62,970 nucleotides of DNA from Tuberibacillus calidus DSM 17572 (GTDB lineage Bacteria; Bacillota; Bacilli; Bacillales; Sporolactobacillaceae): the NCBI RefSeq assembly GCF_000430685.1, contig NZ_AUMM01000023.1, forward strand, positions 1-62,970, written 5' to 3'. Of the stretch, positions 8,547 to 18,858 are shown in pieces. The notes under the pieces were generated by a model. The model saw nothing but the letters and a program-made list of their open reading frames with translations, ran no database searches and was not told the origin of the DNA. A program made the position numbers and the translations under genes. Position 1 is the first letter of the stretch. Each line of letters begins with the position of its first letter.

Positions 8547-11500
8547 ATGGTAAGCTGGAAAAACGTGTTGGGCACATCCGTGCTGACGGCAGGCCTCATC
8601 TTCGGGTCATTGGGGCCAGTCGGAAACTTAGCTTCAGCCAAAACCTCGAAGGATGCCACTCATAGGTCTCACATTACCGCCAATGTCCAAAACAAAGAGG
8701 GGACAGTTCCTATCGTAACGAAAAGTACAGGCGGACCTTTTGACTTGGGGCTCGTTAATGAAGATAGGGTTAAAGATCTTCTTATTCGTCAAGGCATTGT
8801 AGATAAAAATGCCTCAGCAAAAACGCAAAATCTTCAAATGCAAAATTATTTAAATAAACGGGCGAAATCTGCCGAGGCAAAAGGCACTGATCTGCAGGAA
8901 ATGAAGCAATTACGCAGTAAACTGCAAAAACAAGCTGGTTTACCATTAAAAGCGCCTGGTGTGGCAAAAAAGGATACAACGACTGTCAAAAAAGGCGGGA
9001 AATACACGTCAGTCGACTCGATTCAGCGGGAGAATTGGAATGGGCCGGTAAGAGAAGATAAAATTCTTGTGCTTTTAATCGATTATCCGGATTTACCGCA
9101 CGGACAAGTTAGTGAAGAAGATAATCCGGTGCTTTTATACAAAGGGGCTGATGCCTATAGCCGGCAACACTATCAAGATATGATTTTTGGTGATAATGGC
9201 TATACCGGTCCAGACGGACAACATTTTATTTCTCTGAAACAATTCTATGAACAACAGTCCGGGGGGGAGCTATACGGTTTCTGGAACTGTTGAAGGGTGG
9301 TATACAGCAAAGCACAATGCCGATTATTATGGCGGTAACTACCCCGATGATAGTGGCAGTGACCGCAATCCGCGCGCCCTTATTGCAGAAGCTTTAGTAG
9401 CTGCAGCGGCGGACGGAGTAAACCTTTCCGAGTACGACATAGAAGATCAATTTGATTTGGACGGTGACGGCAATTACCGTGAACCGGATGGCATCATCGA
9501 CCACCTCATGGTTGTTCACTCAGGGGTCGGAGAAGAAGCCGGTGGGGGGAAACTCGGTCCTGACGCCATTTGGTCGCATAGCTGGGATCTCGGCGGGGCA
9601 TATGTCATTCCTGGAACCGCTGGGCAATCCCAAGCCGAATATGATATGAGTGGCAACCACTCCTTGATGGGCTATGCATATACAGTAGAGCCTGAAGACG
9701 GTGCTGCTGGTGTCTTTGCGCATGAATACGGTCATAACTTGGGGCTTCCCGATGATTATGATACGAACTATTCCCATAATAGTGTCGGCGAACCGGTAGG
9801 GTATTGGTCGATTATGTCTTCTGGCAGCTGGGGCGGTCTCATACCGGGTACGGAACCGACAGGTTTTGCACCGAAGGATAAAGAGTTTTTACAGGAAAAT
9901 GTTAAAGCTACGGTTAACGGTGAACTGAAAGACTTGAACTGGTTCCATGATGTTGTTCTTAACTATGACGATTTGAAAAACGGCACACAGGTTTTGAAAC
10001 TTGACGAAGCCAGTGTCAAAGGAACAAATGCTGATGGCGTGCGCATTAACTTGCCCGATAAAGAAACGGTCGTTAACACACCAACGAGTGGACAGTATGA
10101 ATATTACGGTGGCGGCGTCAATAATGCCACGCTTTCGATGACCACTTCTGAGCCGATCGATTTGACAAACGCCAAGTCGGCACAACTAACATTCAATACG
10201 TGGTACAGCATTGAACAAGATTTTGACTATGCCTATGTCTCAGTTTCTATCGACAACGGAAAGACATGGAACAATATAGCTGGTAACATTACGACAACGG
10301 ATGACCCGAACGACGCCAACCTTGGCAACGGAATCACCGGTGATTCAAATGGTTGGAAAGAGGCTGTCTTCGATCTTTCAGCCTATGTCGGTCAGAATAT
10401 TTTATTGAAATTTAGCTATGTCGGGGATCCTTATGTCACCCAAGCTGGTTTTTATGTCGATGATATTAGCGTGGTGGCTGATGGCCAAAAGATCTTTAGC
10501 GATGATGCGGAATCTGATTCGTCTCCGTTTAATTTAGATGGTGGTTTTGAGAAGAGCAACGGCAAAAAATACACCGAACAATACTATCTCGTTGAATGGC
10601 GAAACTATGCGGATGCTGATACAGCATTGGCACACATTGCCCGTGGAAATTCGGTTATGACCTATGACCCAGGCATGGTAGTCTGGTATGTTGACAACTA
10701 CTATACGGATAACTGGGTCGGCGAACACCCTGGGGATGGATTCTTAGGTGTGGTGGATGCGCATCAAGTGACAGCATCTTGGAATGATTTAGCTCCGAAA
10801 GATGGTGTTGATGCATACGGACCAGCTGGTACGTCTTATCAAATTCAGGATGCTGCTTTTTCATTAAGCAAAACGGATGAGATGTATTTGGATTATTCCT
10901 ATCTCAATCCTGGCAGCAGAGATCTTTATTTAAAATCGCAGCCAGCCATTCCGACATTTGATGATTCTCGGGATTATTCCAATAAAGGCCAAATTTATGC
11001 AGGGCGGAATATTCCAAAACTCGGCTTGAAAATTCACGTTGTCGGACAAGCCGAGGATATGTCTGTCGGTGAAATTGCTGTTCACGTTGGCGATGTTGAC
11101 ACATTAACATTGAATCCGTTAAAAACGGAAGTCTATTCGTCCAAAGACGGTCACAACAAAGTGAAAGTGTCCGGTACCGTCCATAATGACGGAAACGGTG
11201 AAAAAATAACCGTCACCTATGAATTGGTCAATGCTGAGGGCAAAGTCGTTCTCTCAAAAACGAAAAAGCTTTTAGGCCTTTACCAAAACTTTAAGCATAC
11301 CTTTACACTACCTGAAGATTTACAATCCGGCGACTATAAGGTCGTTGTCACCGCGTCGGATGTAGATGGCAATAAGAAAACGGCAGAAACCAATATTAAA
11401 GTAGATAATGTCGCTCCGGTCATCAAACTAAAAGGGGATAACCCGTTAGTCATTAAGCAAGGTTCTGAATATAAAGAACCCGGCTATACGGCTACGGACA

Positions 11501-11895
11501 ATGTTGACGGTGATCTTACCGGTTCTGTAAAAGTAACCGGAACAGTTAATGTCCATACCGTTGGTGAATACACATTAACCTATTCCGTGACCGACTCTAC
11601 AGGCAATACCGCTTCCGTAACACGAACCGTGAAAGTTGAAAAAGCCGACACCGATAATGGTGGAACGGATAATGGCGGAACCGGTAATGGTGGTACGGAC
11701 AACAATGGAGGAAAAGGCGGTACGGTTGATAATGGATCAGGTTCAGGAGGAAGCGGCTCATCAAACACTGGCGGCAACCTCCCGTCGACCTCTACCAATA
11801 TGTTCAATTATATGACCGCTGGGCTCGTGTCGCTCTTCATTGCTTTAGCGCTTTGGCTGGCGCAAAGGAAGAGAAGAAAGTCTGTCGTTCAATAA
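8547..11895 (+). pseudogene. InhA-like M6 family metalloprotease with cell-wall anchor, frameshifted at a G7 run
   Basis: Two frames together encode one protein of about 1,115 residues. The first (8547-9293) holds a signal peptide ending near NLASAK and the N-terminal propeptide. The second (usable from 9268, open from 9247) holds the zinc site HEYGHNLGLPDD, an MAM-like or beta-sandwich region, an Ig-like/DUF5011 repeat (TATDNVDGDL...TYSVTDSTGN), a Gly/Asn-rich linker, the sortase signal LPSTS (11779-11793), a membrane helix and a KRRKS tail. The frames join at seven G (9261-9267). With six G the product reads EQQSGGSYTVSGTV, as in InhA proteins. Possible explanations are a real mutation, phase variation or an assembly error. 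The dedicated class D sortase lies upstream. ATG 8547 has GGGAGGAG upstream. Confidence 0.85.
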
Positions 11896-11910
11896 GTTAA
11901 AGCAACATGA

Positions 11911-11957
11911 GGCTGACTCATGGGGCGGCTGACCCCAAATTTTTGAGTCAGCCTTTT
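11911..11957 (+). terminator. terminator after the InhA-like gene
   Basis: GGCTGACTCA (11911-11920) pairs perfectly with TGAGTCAGCC (11944-11953), with a nested GGGG/CCCC helix inside and TTTT after. Confidence 0.88.
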
Positions 11958-12006
11958 AGTTGCCCTTATCTTCATCCGGCATGCCTTTCTATGTTGTTAC
12001 CAATAT

Positions 12007-12036
12007 AAAAAAACGCCAGGGTTGTCCCCGCGTTTT
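12007..12036 (-). terminator. terminator of the BsuPI lipoprotein gene
   Basis: On the minus strand AAAACGC and GCGTTTT close a hairpin that includes an inner GGG/CCC helix, followed by a run of T. It lies about 30 bases past the stop codon. Confidence 0.7.
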
Positions 12037-12064
12037 ACATCGCTGACCGGTTAGCTTGGGCGCC

Positions 12065-12607
12065 TTACTTAACGGTGAATGAAAGCGTTGCTTTTGGCTT
12101 CAACGCCTTGTCTGTCAAAATAAAAGTGATGGTATAGTCACCCTTTGGCAGGCCAGTGACCGTAACATCATAGCTGAGCGTTCCACCCGGTTTAATCGGT
12201 GCGCTTGTCGGCATTTTGCTAAAAGTGTGCTCCTTTGAATATTGTTTTATAAACGGTGAGTCTTTTCCTTTAATGACGTAATCCAACTGTTGAGAGGATT
12301 CAAAACGAAAATTATATAAATGCGCGGTTTGATTTTTTATCGTAAATGTAAAAATTAATTGACCGTTCTTCTCTTTATACGTAATAGAAGGTTCCATTTT
12401 ACCGGCAGCCATCCCTGGTTTTTTTACCGGTTTGTCAAAATCTTGGTATTCCGGAGGTGTATTTTGGGGTTGACCTTCGTTTACCGCAGTCGTCATGTGT
12501 CCTGCGGTTTTCTTTTCCGAATCACTTTTAGCTGGATCGGCGTTTCCCGAACATCCGCATAAAAAGAATGTAAAAATAGTCGCTGCGAGTAACAAGTGTT
12601 TAATCAT
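12065..12607 (-). CDS. BsuPI-domain lipoprotein
   Basis: A 180-residue secreted lipoprotein. The signal peptide ends in the lipobox LCGC, followed by a low-complexity linker rich in S, D, K and Q. The folded domain matches the BsuPI (intracellular proteinase inhibitor) family: LIFTFTIKNQTAHLYNF, then SSQQLDYVI, and GGTLSYDVTVTGLPKGDYT. In B. subtilis BsuPI is a cytoplasmic protease inhibitor, whereas this version is exported and membrane-anchored. It lies convergent to a secreted metalloprotease gene, but inhibition of that protease is only a guess. ATG 12607 is six bases after AGGAGG; the TTG at 12610 is too close. Confidence 0.8.
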   Translation of the reverse strand: MIKHLLLAATIFTFFLCGCSGNADPAKSDSEKKTAGHMTTAVNEGQPQNTPPEYQDFDKPVKKPGMAAGKMEPSITYKEKNGQLIFTFTIKNQTAHLYNFRFESSQQLDYVIKGKDSPFIKQYSKEHTFSKMPTSAPIKPGGTLSYDVTVTGLPKGDYTITFILTDKALKPKATLSFTVK

Positions 12608-12741
12608 CAAATACCTCCTTTGCCTTTTAGACGATCTAATTGGCTAAAAGGTTTCTATTATATTGTAAATGCCAATATATCATCTAATATGGACTGATAA
12701 AGATTCTGCACAAAGAAACTTGAGGCTACCCTTTAATGTTG

Positions 12742-12770
12742 TTGAACTTTTCCGAAGATTTATGTATCAT
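12742..12770 (+). promoter_or_regulatory. promoter of the acyl-CoA dehydrogenase operon
   Basis: TTGAAC at 12742-12747, a 17-base spacer and TATCAT at 12765-12770, with a predicted start near 12777. An operator-like sequence begins at that point. Confidence 0.75.
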
Positions 12771-12773
12771 AAA

Positions 12774-12795
12774 TACATACCAACTGGTCAGTTTG
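12774..12795 (+). promoter_or_regulatory. TetR-family-like operator at the transcription start
   Basis: The 14-base core ACCAACTGGTCAGT (12779-12792) fits the two-fold pattern AC-N2-AC-N2-GT-N2-GT found in many TetR-family operators, flanked by ATAC on the left. It covers the predicted start site, which suggests repression. No tetR gene lies in the window. Confidence 0.5.
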
Positions 12796-12819
12796 CGTTG
12801 TGTGGTGAGGGGGTTGGAC

Positions 12820-14046
12820 TTGGATTTTAGTTATTCAGAAAAGGTTATTCAACTACAGAAAAAGTTAAGCGCTTTCATAGAGGAGTACGTTTATCCGAAT
12901 GAGGAAGTATACGAAAAACAGCTCAATGATGCCCCGACGCGCTGGACGGTACCGCCAATCATAGAAGAACTCAAAGCCAAAGCAAAGGCAGAAGGTCTTT
13001 GGAATCTATTTTTGCCGGATCGTGAATATGGTGCCGGTCTGACGAATCTTGAGTATGCCCCGCTTTGCGAAATCATGGGTCGTTCGCTCATCGCCCCGGA
13101 GGTGTTCAATTGTAATGCGCCGGACACAGGAAATATGGAAGTGCTTGCCCGCTATGGTACCGATGAACAGAAGGAAAAATGGCTAAAGCCACTTTTAAGC
13201 GGGGAAATCCGGTCCTGTTTTTCCATGACAGAGCCGGATGTAGCTTCTTCGGACGCGACGAATATACGGGCAAGCATTGTCCGGGACGGTGATGAATATG
13301 TCATTAATGGACGGAAATGGTGGTCATCGGGTGCTGGAGACCCCCGCTGTAAAATTGCCATTGTCATGGGAAAAACGAACCCAAATGCGCCAAAGCACGA
13401 GCAGCAATCGATGATATTAGTGCCGCTTGATACACCAGGTGTTAAGGTGGAACGAATGCTATCTGTATTCGGGTATGACCACTCACCTCATGGGCACGCC
13501 GAAATCACGTTTGAAAATGTTCGAGTCCCCGCCGCCAACATCATTTGGGACGAAGGGAAAGGCTTTGCGATCGCCCAAGGCCGCCTTGGCCCGGGGCGCA
13601 TTCACCATTGCATGAGGTTGATCGGTGCCGCCGAACGCGCTTTAGAAATCATGTGTCAACGCGTGCTGGAACGAAAGCCGTTCGGAAAACCGCTCGCAGC
13701 ACAAGGCGTCATTCAAGAATGGATCGCTGAATCCCGTATGGACATCGAACAGGCTCGGCTTCTTACGCTTAAGGCCGCTTACATGATGGATACGGTCGGT
13801 AACAAACAGGCTAAAACCGAAATTGCCATGATCAAAGTCGTTGCGCCTTCTATGGCTTTGCGGGTGATTGACCGGGCTATTCAAGCATTTGGGGCCATGG
13901 GTGTTAGCCAAGACACATTCTTAGCCGCGTATTGGGCGAATGCGAGAACCCTGAGGCTCGCCGATGGACCGGATGAAGTGCATCGGGCGCAGATTGCCAA
14001 ACTCGAGCTAAGTAAATATGCCAAATCATCATCAAGGAAGAGGTGA
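12820..14046 (+). CDS. acyl-CoA dehydrogenase (ACAD10/11-like)
   Basis: A FAD enzyme that oxidises an acyl-CoA to the enoyl-CoA. The N-terminal helical domain is followed by the middle beta domain ([15 protein letters not shown], then [14 protein letters not shown]) and a C-terminal helical domain ending [19 protein letters not shown]. These signatures resemble the ACAD10/11 group more than short-chain dehydrogenases. The TTG at 12820 is six bases after AGGGGG and gives about 408 residues; a longer reading from ATG 12736 would begin upstream of the promoter -10 box and is rejected. It is the first gene of a three-gene unit, overlapping the ribosome binding site of the next gene. Confidence 0.9.
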   Translation: MDFSYSEKVIQLQKKLSAFIEEYVYPNEEVYEKQLNDAPTRWTVPPIIEELKAKAKAEGLWNLFLPDREYGAGLTNLEYAPLCEIMGRSLIAPEVFNCNAPDTGNMEVLARYGTDEQKEKWLKPLLSGEIRSCFSMTEPDVASSDATNIRASIVRDGDEYVINGRKWWSSGAGDPRCKIAIVMGKTNPNAPKHEQQSMILVPLDTPGVKVERMLSVFGYDHSPHGHAEITFENVRVPAANIIWDEGKGFAIAQGRLGPGRIHHCMRLIGAAERALEIMCQRVLERKPFGKPLAAQGVIQEWIAESRMDIEQARLLTLKAAYMMDTVGNKQAKTEIAMIKVVAPSMALRVIDRAIQAFGAMGVSQDTFLAAYWANARTLRLADGPDEVHRAQIAKLELSKYAKSSSRKR

Positions 14047-14051
14047 AAACA

Positions 14052-14825
14052 TTGGGTGTCCTTGATTTGTTTAGATTAGACGGAAAAACGGCGCTAGTCA
14101 CTGGTGGCGGGAGAGGCCTTGGTGAACAAATCGCGGAAGGTCTTGCTGAAGCAGGGGCAAATGTCGTCGTCTGTTCCCGGAAACTGGAGGCTTGCCAAAA
14201 GGTCAGTCAACGCTTGGAGGAAATGGGCGTACGATCTATGGCTTTTCGATGTGACATCACGAATCCTGATGATATCACGCGCGTCGTTGAGGAGACCGTT
14301 CAACATTTTGGGACGATTGACATTTTAGTCAACAATAGCGGCGCGACATGGGGGGCTAAGGTTGAAGATATGCCGCTTGAGGCATGGCAGAAAGTCATCA
14401 ATACCAATGTCACGGGCACTTTTTTGATGAGTCAAGCTGTCGGTAAAGTCATGATTGCCCAGGGAGGGGGAAAAATCATAAACATTGCTTCGGTGGCTGG
14501 TCTCGGCGGTGTCGATCCAAGGGTGATGAATACAATCGGCTACAATACTTCAAAAGGCGCCATCATTACCTTTACGAAAGATCTCGCGGTCAAATGGGGA
14601 CCGCACGGCATTACAGTTAATGCGATTGCTCCGGGATTTTTCCCAACAAAAATGTCTAAAGTGATTCTTCAATATGCCGGTGATTATATCGCCGGAAATA
14701 CCCCGCTAAGGAGACTGGGGACGGGCAAGGATCTTAAAGGGGTGGCCGTATTCCTAGCTTCAGAAGCTTCCGCCTTCGTGACCGGGGATACGATCATCGT
14801 CGACGGTGGAAGCCACGCGATGTAA
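14052..14825 (+). CDS. SDR family oxidoreductase, probable 3-hydroxyacyl/3-oxoacyl dehydrogenase of the fatty-acid operon
   Basis: A 257-residue classical SDR with the glycine motif TGGGRGLGEQIA, NNSG, the catalytic Ser in INIASVAGLGG, and Tyr-Lys in YNTSKGAI, ending VTGDTIIVDGGSHAM. The TTG at 14052 lies six bases after AGGTG, and that ribosome binding site overlaps the stop of the dehydrogenase gene, so translation is coupled. Placement between an acyl-CoA dehydrogenase and an acyl-CoA ligase suggests a role in fatty-acid or branched acyl-CoA breakdown. The exact substrate is not readable from the sequence. Confidence 0.88.
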   Translation: MGVLDLFRLDGKTALVTGGGRGLGEQIAEGLAEAGANVVVCSRKLEACQKVSQRLEEMGVRSMAFRCDITNPDDITRVVEETVQHFGTIDILVNNSGATWGAKVEDMPLEAWQKVINTNVTGTFLMSQAVGKVMIAQGGGKIINIASVAGLGGVDPRVMNTIGYNTSKGAIITFTKDLAVKWGPHGITVNAIAPGFFPTKMSKVILQYAGDYIAGNTPLRRLGTGKDLKGVAVFLASEASAFVTGDTIIVDGGSHAM

Positions 14826-15101
14826 AGAAGGGGAGATCCCGTTTTCTGAGTGATGTCAACCGTTTATCATTGCCGTAGGCACTGGCTTTGGTGGTGTGCC
14901 AACCGCCCATTTAACCTCTATGACTACAAGCTCCTATCCGTATATTTGGAAAATATCATCGCCGGGTTTATACGTTTTTTCACCTAGCCGCTTTCTTGCC
15001 AGAACCTCTCACCTCATGAATCGCCGTCCGGACACTCGCCATATATCTTTGTTGTTTCCTATCTTTCAAGTAGGGATATCCCGAGAAAGGAGTCGAAAGT
15101 C

Positions 15102-16718
15102 ATGAGCCAAAAACATTGGTTACAACATTACAGCGGGGAAATCCAATGGGATATGGCTATCCCAAATAAGACGATGGTGGAGATCCTTCGCGAGACCGCA
15201 GAGAAGGTTCCCGACCGCGATGCCTTGCGCTTTTACGACAAAGCGATCACATACCGAGAGTTAGTCGGGCTTGTTCAAGCTTTTGCGTCGGCCTTACAGA
15301 GGATCGGTGTAGAAAAAGGGGACCGCGTCGCCATCATGCTTCCGAACTGTCCGCAATACGTGATTAGTTATTACGGTATTCTTTCGGTCGGCGCCGTTGT
15401 GACCCAAGTGAACCCGATGCTGGTTGAAAGGGAGCTGACCTTTCTTTTAAACGACTCAGGGGCAGAGACCATTGTCGTATTAGGGGATTTGTATCAACGC
15501 GTCAAAGCCGCCCAAGCCAAAACAAACTTGGAAAATATCATTGTTGTCAATTTACAGTCGATTAAAGAAAACTATGTAAGAGATCTGACCTTCGAACAAT
15601 TTTTGCAATCCTCAAACGGCATCGTTTACCCCGTCGATATTGACCCCGAAGAAGATCTGGCGGTTCTTCAGTATACAGGGGGAACAACCGGGCGCTCGAA
15701 AGGGGCGATGTTAACTCATAGAAATATCGTAGCTAACGCCTACCAATGCTATGAATTCTATAAAGAATCATTGGTCTTTGGAGAAGAAGTTACTTTGACC
15801 GTGATTCCGTTATTCCATGTTTTTGCCATGACTTCCGGGATGAATTTGTCAATCCTTAATGGTGCTACAAATATTTTATTACCCCGCTTTGATCTTGAAG
15901 AAGTTTTAAATGCGATCAAAAAAGAACAGCCGACAAGTTTCCCCGGTGTGCCAACGATGTACATTGCCATTACCAATCACCCGAAGGCTGAAGAATACGG
16001 CATTAACAGCATTCGCGTTTGTAATAGCGGTAGCGCGCCAATGCCTCTTGGCATTATGCGGGAGTTTGAAAGTAAAACGGGTGCTTTAATTCTTGAGGGA
16101 TACGGGCTTTCTGAAGCCTCCCCAGTTACCCACTGCAATCCGCCGTTTTCTGACCGTAAACCTGGGAGCATCGGCATCGGCATTCCGCTGACAGAATATA
16201 AAATTGTTGACGTGGAGACCGGTACTAGAGAAGTACCGTACGGGGAACTTGGGGAATTGGTGATAAAGGGACCGCAAGTCATGAAAGGTTATTGGCGCAT
16301 GCCTGATGAGACGGAAAAAACGCTCCGAGATGGTTGGTTATATACCGGTGATATCGCGAAAATGGATGAAGATGGCTATGTCTATATTGTGGACCGGAAA
16401 AAAGACATGATTATCGCCAGTGGTTATAATATTTATCCGCGTGATGTTGAAGAGGTGCTTTATGAACATCCTGCCGTTAAAGAAGCTGCCGTGATCGGCG
16501 TTCCTGATCCTTATCGCGGGGAAACGGTGAAGGCCTTTATCGTTAAAAAAGATGGTATGGATGTGACGGAAGAAGAAATCATTCGTTACTGTAAAGCGAA
16601 TATGGCTAGCTACCGCGTCCCGACAATTGTTGCGTTTCGCGATGAACTACCAAAAACCAATGTCGGTAAGGTTTTGCGCCGGGCATTAAGGGAAGAAGAA
16701 GCGGCCTCCGGTAAATGA
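15102..16718 (+). CDS. fadD: long-chain fatty-acid--CoA ligase (AMP-forming)
   Basis: Activates fatty acids to acyl-CoA with ATP. The 538 residues show the adenylate-forming signatures: P-loop YTGGTTGRSKGAMLTH, GYGLSEASPVTH, the YTGDIAKMDEDGYVYI hinge with DRKKDMIIASGYNIYP, and the C-terminal catalytic Lys in PKTNVGKVLRR. ATG 15102 is preceded by AAAGGAG. It follows the SDR after a 276-base gap with no recognisable gene or clear promoter, so it may still belong to the same transcript. B. subtilis counterparts are LcfA and LcfB. Confidence 0.93.
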   Translation: MSQKHWLQHYSGEIQWDMAIPNKTMVEILRETAEKVPDRDALRFYDKAITYRELVGLVQAFASALQRIGVEKGDRVAIMLPNCPQYVISYYGILSVGAVVTQVNPMLVERELTFLLNDSGAETIVVLGDLYQRVKAAQAKTNLENIIVVNLQSIKENYVRDLTFEQFLQSSNGIVYPVDIDPEEDLAVLQYTGGTTGRSKGAMLTHRNIVANAYQCYEFYKESLVFGEEVTLTVIPLFHVFAMTSGMNLSILNGATNILLPRFDLEEVLNAIKKEQPTSFPGVPTMYIAITNHPKAEEYGINSIRVCNSGSAPMPLGIMREFESKTGALILEGYGLSEASPVTHCNPPFSDRKPGSIGIGIPLTEYKIVDVETGTREVPYGELGELVIKGPQVMKGYWRMPDETEKTLRDGWLYTGDIAKMDEDGYVYIVDRKKDMIIASGYNIYPRDVEEVLYEHPAVKEAAVIGVPDPYRGETVKAFIVKKDGMDVTEEEIIRYCKANMASYRVPTIVAFRDELPKTNVGKVLRRALREEEAASGK

Positions 16719-16861
16719 TCCTAAACTTACCTTTGGTCGTGGTGAATGCCTCTATGGAAAAGGGAGTCTAAACCGCTCAGCCGTTGAACAAATGACTAAA
16801 CCTACCAAATCGAGGCGACTTAGTTGCTCTTATGCTTTGAAAAACGTTTTGTGTGGTATAA

Positions 16862-16893
16862 AAAAACGGCAGGCGAGGCGCTGCCGATTTTTT
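16862..16893. terminator. bidirectional terminator between fadD and ctaA
   Basis: CGGCAG (16867-16872) and CTGCCG (16881-16886) form a stem flanked by a run of A on the left and T on the right, so it can serve both converging genes. Confidence 0.8.
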
Positions 16894-17885
16894 TATTTTG
16901 AAGCATTCTGAACGCTATTTAAATGTGGTTTTCTGCGAGTTGGTCGATCGCCATTCGATTGAAAGGCTGTCGGGATGTGCCGCTCCGGCTCACGCGCTGT
17001 CTGTAAGACAAGATAGGCGTTTGAGACGAAGAGCAGAGAAGCAACAGACACGTGGATTAAAAACGATGGGATGCTAATATGGCTTGCGATGACGTATGCC
17101 CCACTGAATGCCTGCATTACCGTTAAAACGAGGGCTGTCAGGCCACCGTAAAACAGGTCGGGACGTTCGCTTTTGTATTTTTTTACTTGGTAAACAAAAT
17201 GAACAAGAATGAGAAACAAGCCGATCGCAACGAGTCTGTGTCCGATATCAATTAAAAGCCCATGCTGAAGGGATTCATTTGGAATCGGCCAACCGGTAAA
17301 AAGGGCTCCATAACCTGAATGAGTGACATATGCCCCGTAATAAATCGCCAAGAATACGTAAACCATATTGAATTTCGCATGGCGTGATAGCTTAAGGGGC
17401 GTGACCGGCCGGAGTTGGCTGTTATCTTTGCTTGACTCAATTTGCCGGATCACAACGGCGAGTAAAACAACCGATGTTAAAGCCGTCAAAGCGGCACCCA
17501 TGTGAAAAGCAAGAATATACGGCGATTGTTTAGTCAGCACGCTGAGTGCACCCAAGCCTGCTTCGGCAAAAAAGGCAATGACGCCTAAGCCGATGAACCA
17601 TTTAATTTCCACCCAGTGCCGATATTGCTTCCAAGCCAAGACACAGGTTGCCAAAATCAATATGACAACAATGAATACAACGAGGCGGTGGGTATATTCA
17701 ATGGTCGCTTCCGGAGTCCAGTGTTTCGGAATAATTCCTCCCTGGCAGAGCGGCCATTCCTTACCGCAACCCATTGTCGAGGCGGTGATGGTATCGACGA
17801 AACCCATAATGATAATAAGAAACAGGCCGACAGCGGAAACGGCTGCCAGTCCAAAGATTTTTTTTGGCTGAGGTTTTATTTCCAT
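16893..17885 (-). CDS. ctaA: heme A synthase
   Basis: Oxidises the C8 methyl group of heme O to give heme A for the aa3 oxidase. It is an eight-helix membrane protein with duplicated four-helix halves. The Bacillus-type cysteine pair CGKEWPLC lies in the first extracellular loop, with heme-ligand histidines in EYTHRLVVF, LAFHMGAA and DIGHRLVAIG. The ATG at 17885 follows GGGGTG; a GTG at 17894 lies within that ribosome binding site. The C-terminal tail after the last helix is long and basic (RPTRRKPHLN). It is the last gene of the qox-cta operon. Confidence 0.93.
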   Translation of the reverse strand: MEIKPQPKKIFGLAAVSAVGLFLIIIMGFVDTITASTMGCGKEWPLCQGGIIPKHWTPEATIEYTHRLVVFIVVILILATCVLAWKQYRHWVEIKWFIGLGVIAFFAEAGLGALSVLTKQSPYILAFHMGAALTALTSVVLLAVVIRQIESSKDNSQLRPVTPLKLSRHAKFNMVYVFLAIYYGAYVTHSGYGALFTGWPIPNESLQHGLLIDIGHRLVAIGLFLILVHFVYQVKKYKSERPDLFYGGLTALVLTVMQAFSGAYVIASHISIPSFLIHVSVASLLFVSNAYLVLQTAREPERHIPTAFQSNGDRPTRRKPHLNSVQNASK

Positions 17886-17907
17886 TTTTTTCACCCCGAA
17901 AGCATGC

Positions 17908-18831
17908 TTATAATAAATTTTCTAGCAAGACGTTCATCACCATTGCTAGGAATATAATGGGCAAATGAACCAGTGACGCATGAAAAGTTTTCTTTGCCCA
18001 TTTTAACTCATGGTCGGGTTCATTCAACAGTTTTATATTAACCCCAAGGAACCATAAGCTAACGATAATTGAAGGGATTAAGTAATAGATCCCTAAGTCG
18101 TTCGTTAATCCGCATCCAATTGTTACTATACCAAGAATCACCGCATAAATGACACATTGAATTTTTGTCGTACGAGCACCTCTGACGACGGGCATCATGG
18201 GAACTCCTGCTCGTTTATAGTCATTATTTTTATATAAGGCTAATGACCAGAAATGCGATGGCGTCCAGAAAAAGATGACAAAAAACATCAGCACACTAGT
18301 TAAACTGATTTGTCCCGTGATCGCTGCCCAGCCAACGAGTGGAGGGAAAGCGCCGGCGCCCCCGCCAATTACGATGTTTTGCGGTGTCCGCCTTTTTAAC
18401 AACATCGTATAGATGACCGCATAATAAATATAACCGGTGAAAGACAACAGGGCGGACAGCGGATTTAAAAAGGTTAAAAAGACAAAAAGAGATAATACCT
18501 GCAGCACAATGCCGTATATCAAAGCATTTTTAGCAGGAATCAAACCGTCAGGCAGAGGTCTGTGCTGGGTTCTTTCCATAATGGCATCGATATCTCGATC
18601 ATACCACATATTGATCGCGGCTGCACCACCCGATGAGAGTCCGAGCCCGAGCAGTAAGGCGAGGCTGGTTACTGGATCAGGGAAGCCACCTTTTGCTACG
18701 ATCGCCGCACAATAGGCGGTAAAGAGCAGCAAAGCGGATATGCGCGGTTTCATGAGCACCACATAGCCCCTAAATAATTCCCATATGGAAGCACCGGAGT
18801 AGCTTTCCGCTTTGGTATCAGAATAAGCCAT
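17908..18831 (-). CDS. ctaB: protoheme IX farnesyltransferase (heme O synthase)
   Basis: Adds a farnesyl group to heme B to give heme O, the substrate of CtaA. It is a nine-helix UbiA-family membrane protein. The first acidic motif is NMWYDRDIDAIMERTQHRP, followed by PLPDG and the second conserved loop KNNDYKRAGVPMMPV. The length of 307 is typical. ATG 18831 has AAGGAGGG upstream. It lies directly before ctaA and after qoxD, so the heme A pathway is co-transcribed with the oxidase that needs it. In B. subtilis ctaA/ctaB lie with the cytochrome c oxidase genes instead. Confidence 0.94.
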   Translation of the reverse strand: MAYSDTKAESYSGASIWELFRGYVVLMKPRISALLLFTAYCAAIVAKGGFPDPVTSLALLLGLGLSSGGAAAINMWYDRDIDAIMERTQHRPLPDGLIPAKNALIYGIVLQVLSLFVFLTFLNPLSALLSFTGYIYYAVIYTMLLKRRTPQNIVIGGGAGAFPPLVGWAAITGQISLTSVLMFFVIFFWTPSHFWSLALYKNNDYKRAGVPMMPVVRGARTTKIQCVIYAVILGIVTIGCGLTNDLGIYYLIPSIIVSLWFLGVNIKLLNEPDHELKWAKKTFHASLVHLPIIFLAMVMNVLLENLL

Positions 18832-18858
18832 TGGTTATCCCTCCTTTTTAATAGGATG

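Noticed and set aside
14826-15101. Open frames in the gap between the SDR and acyl-CoA ligase genes
   Set aside because: Several short frames overlap but none has a good ribosome binding site or natural composition; probably leader or decayed sequence.
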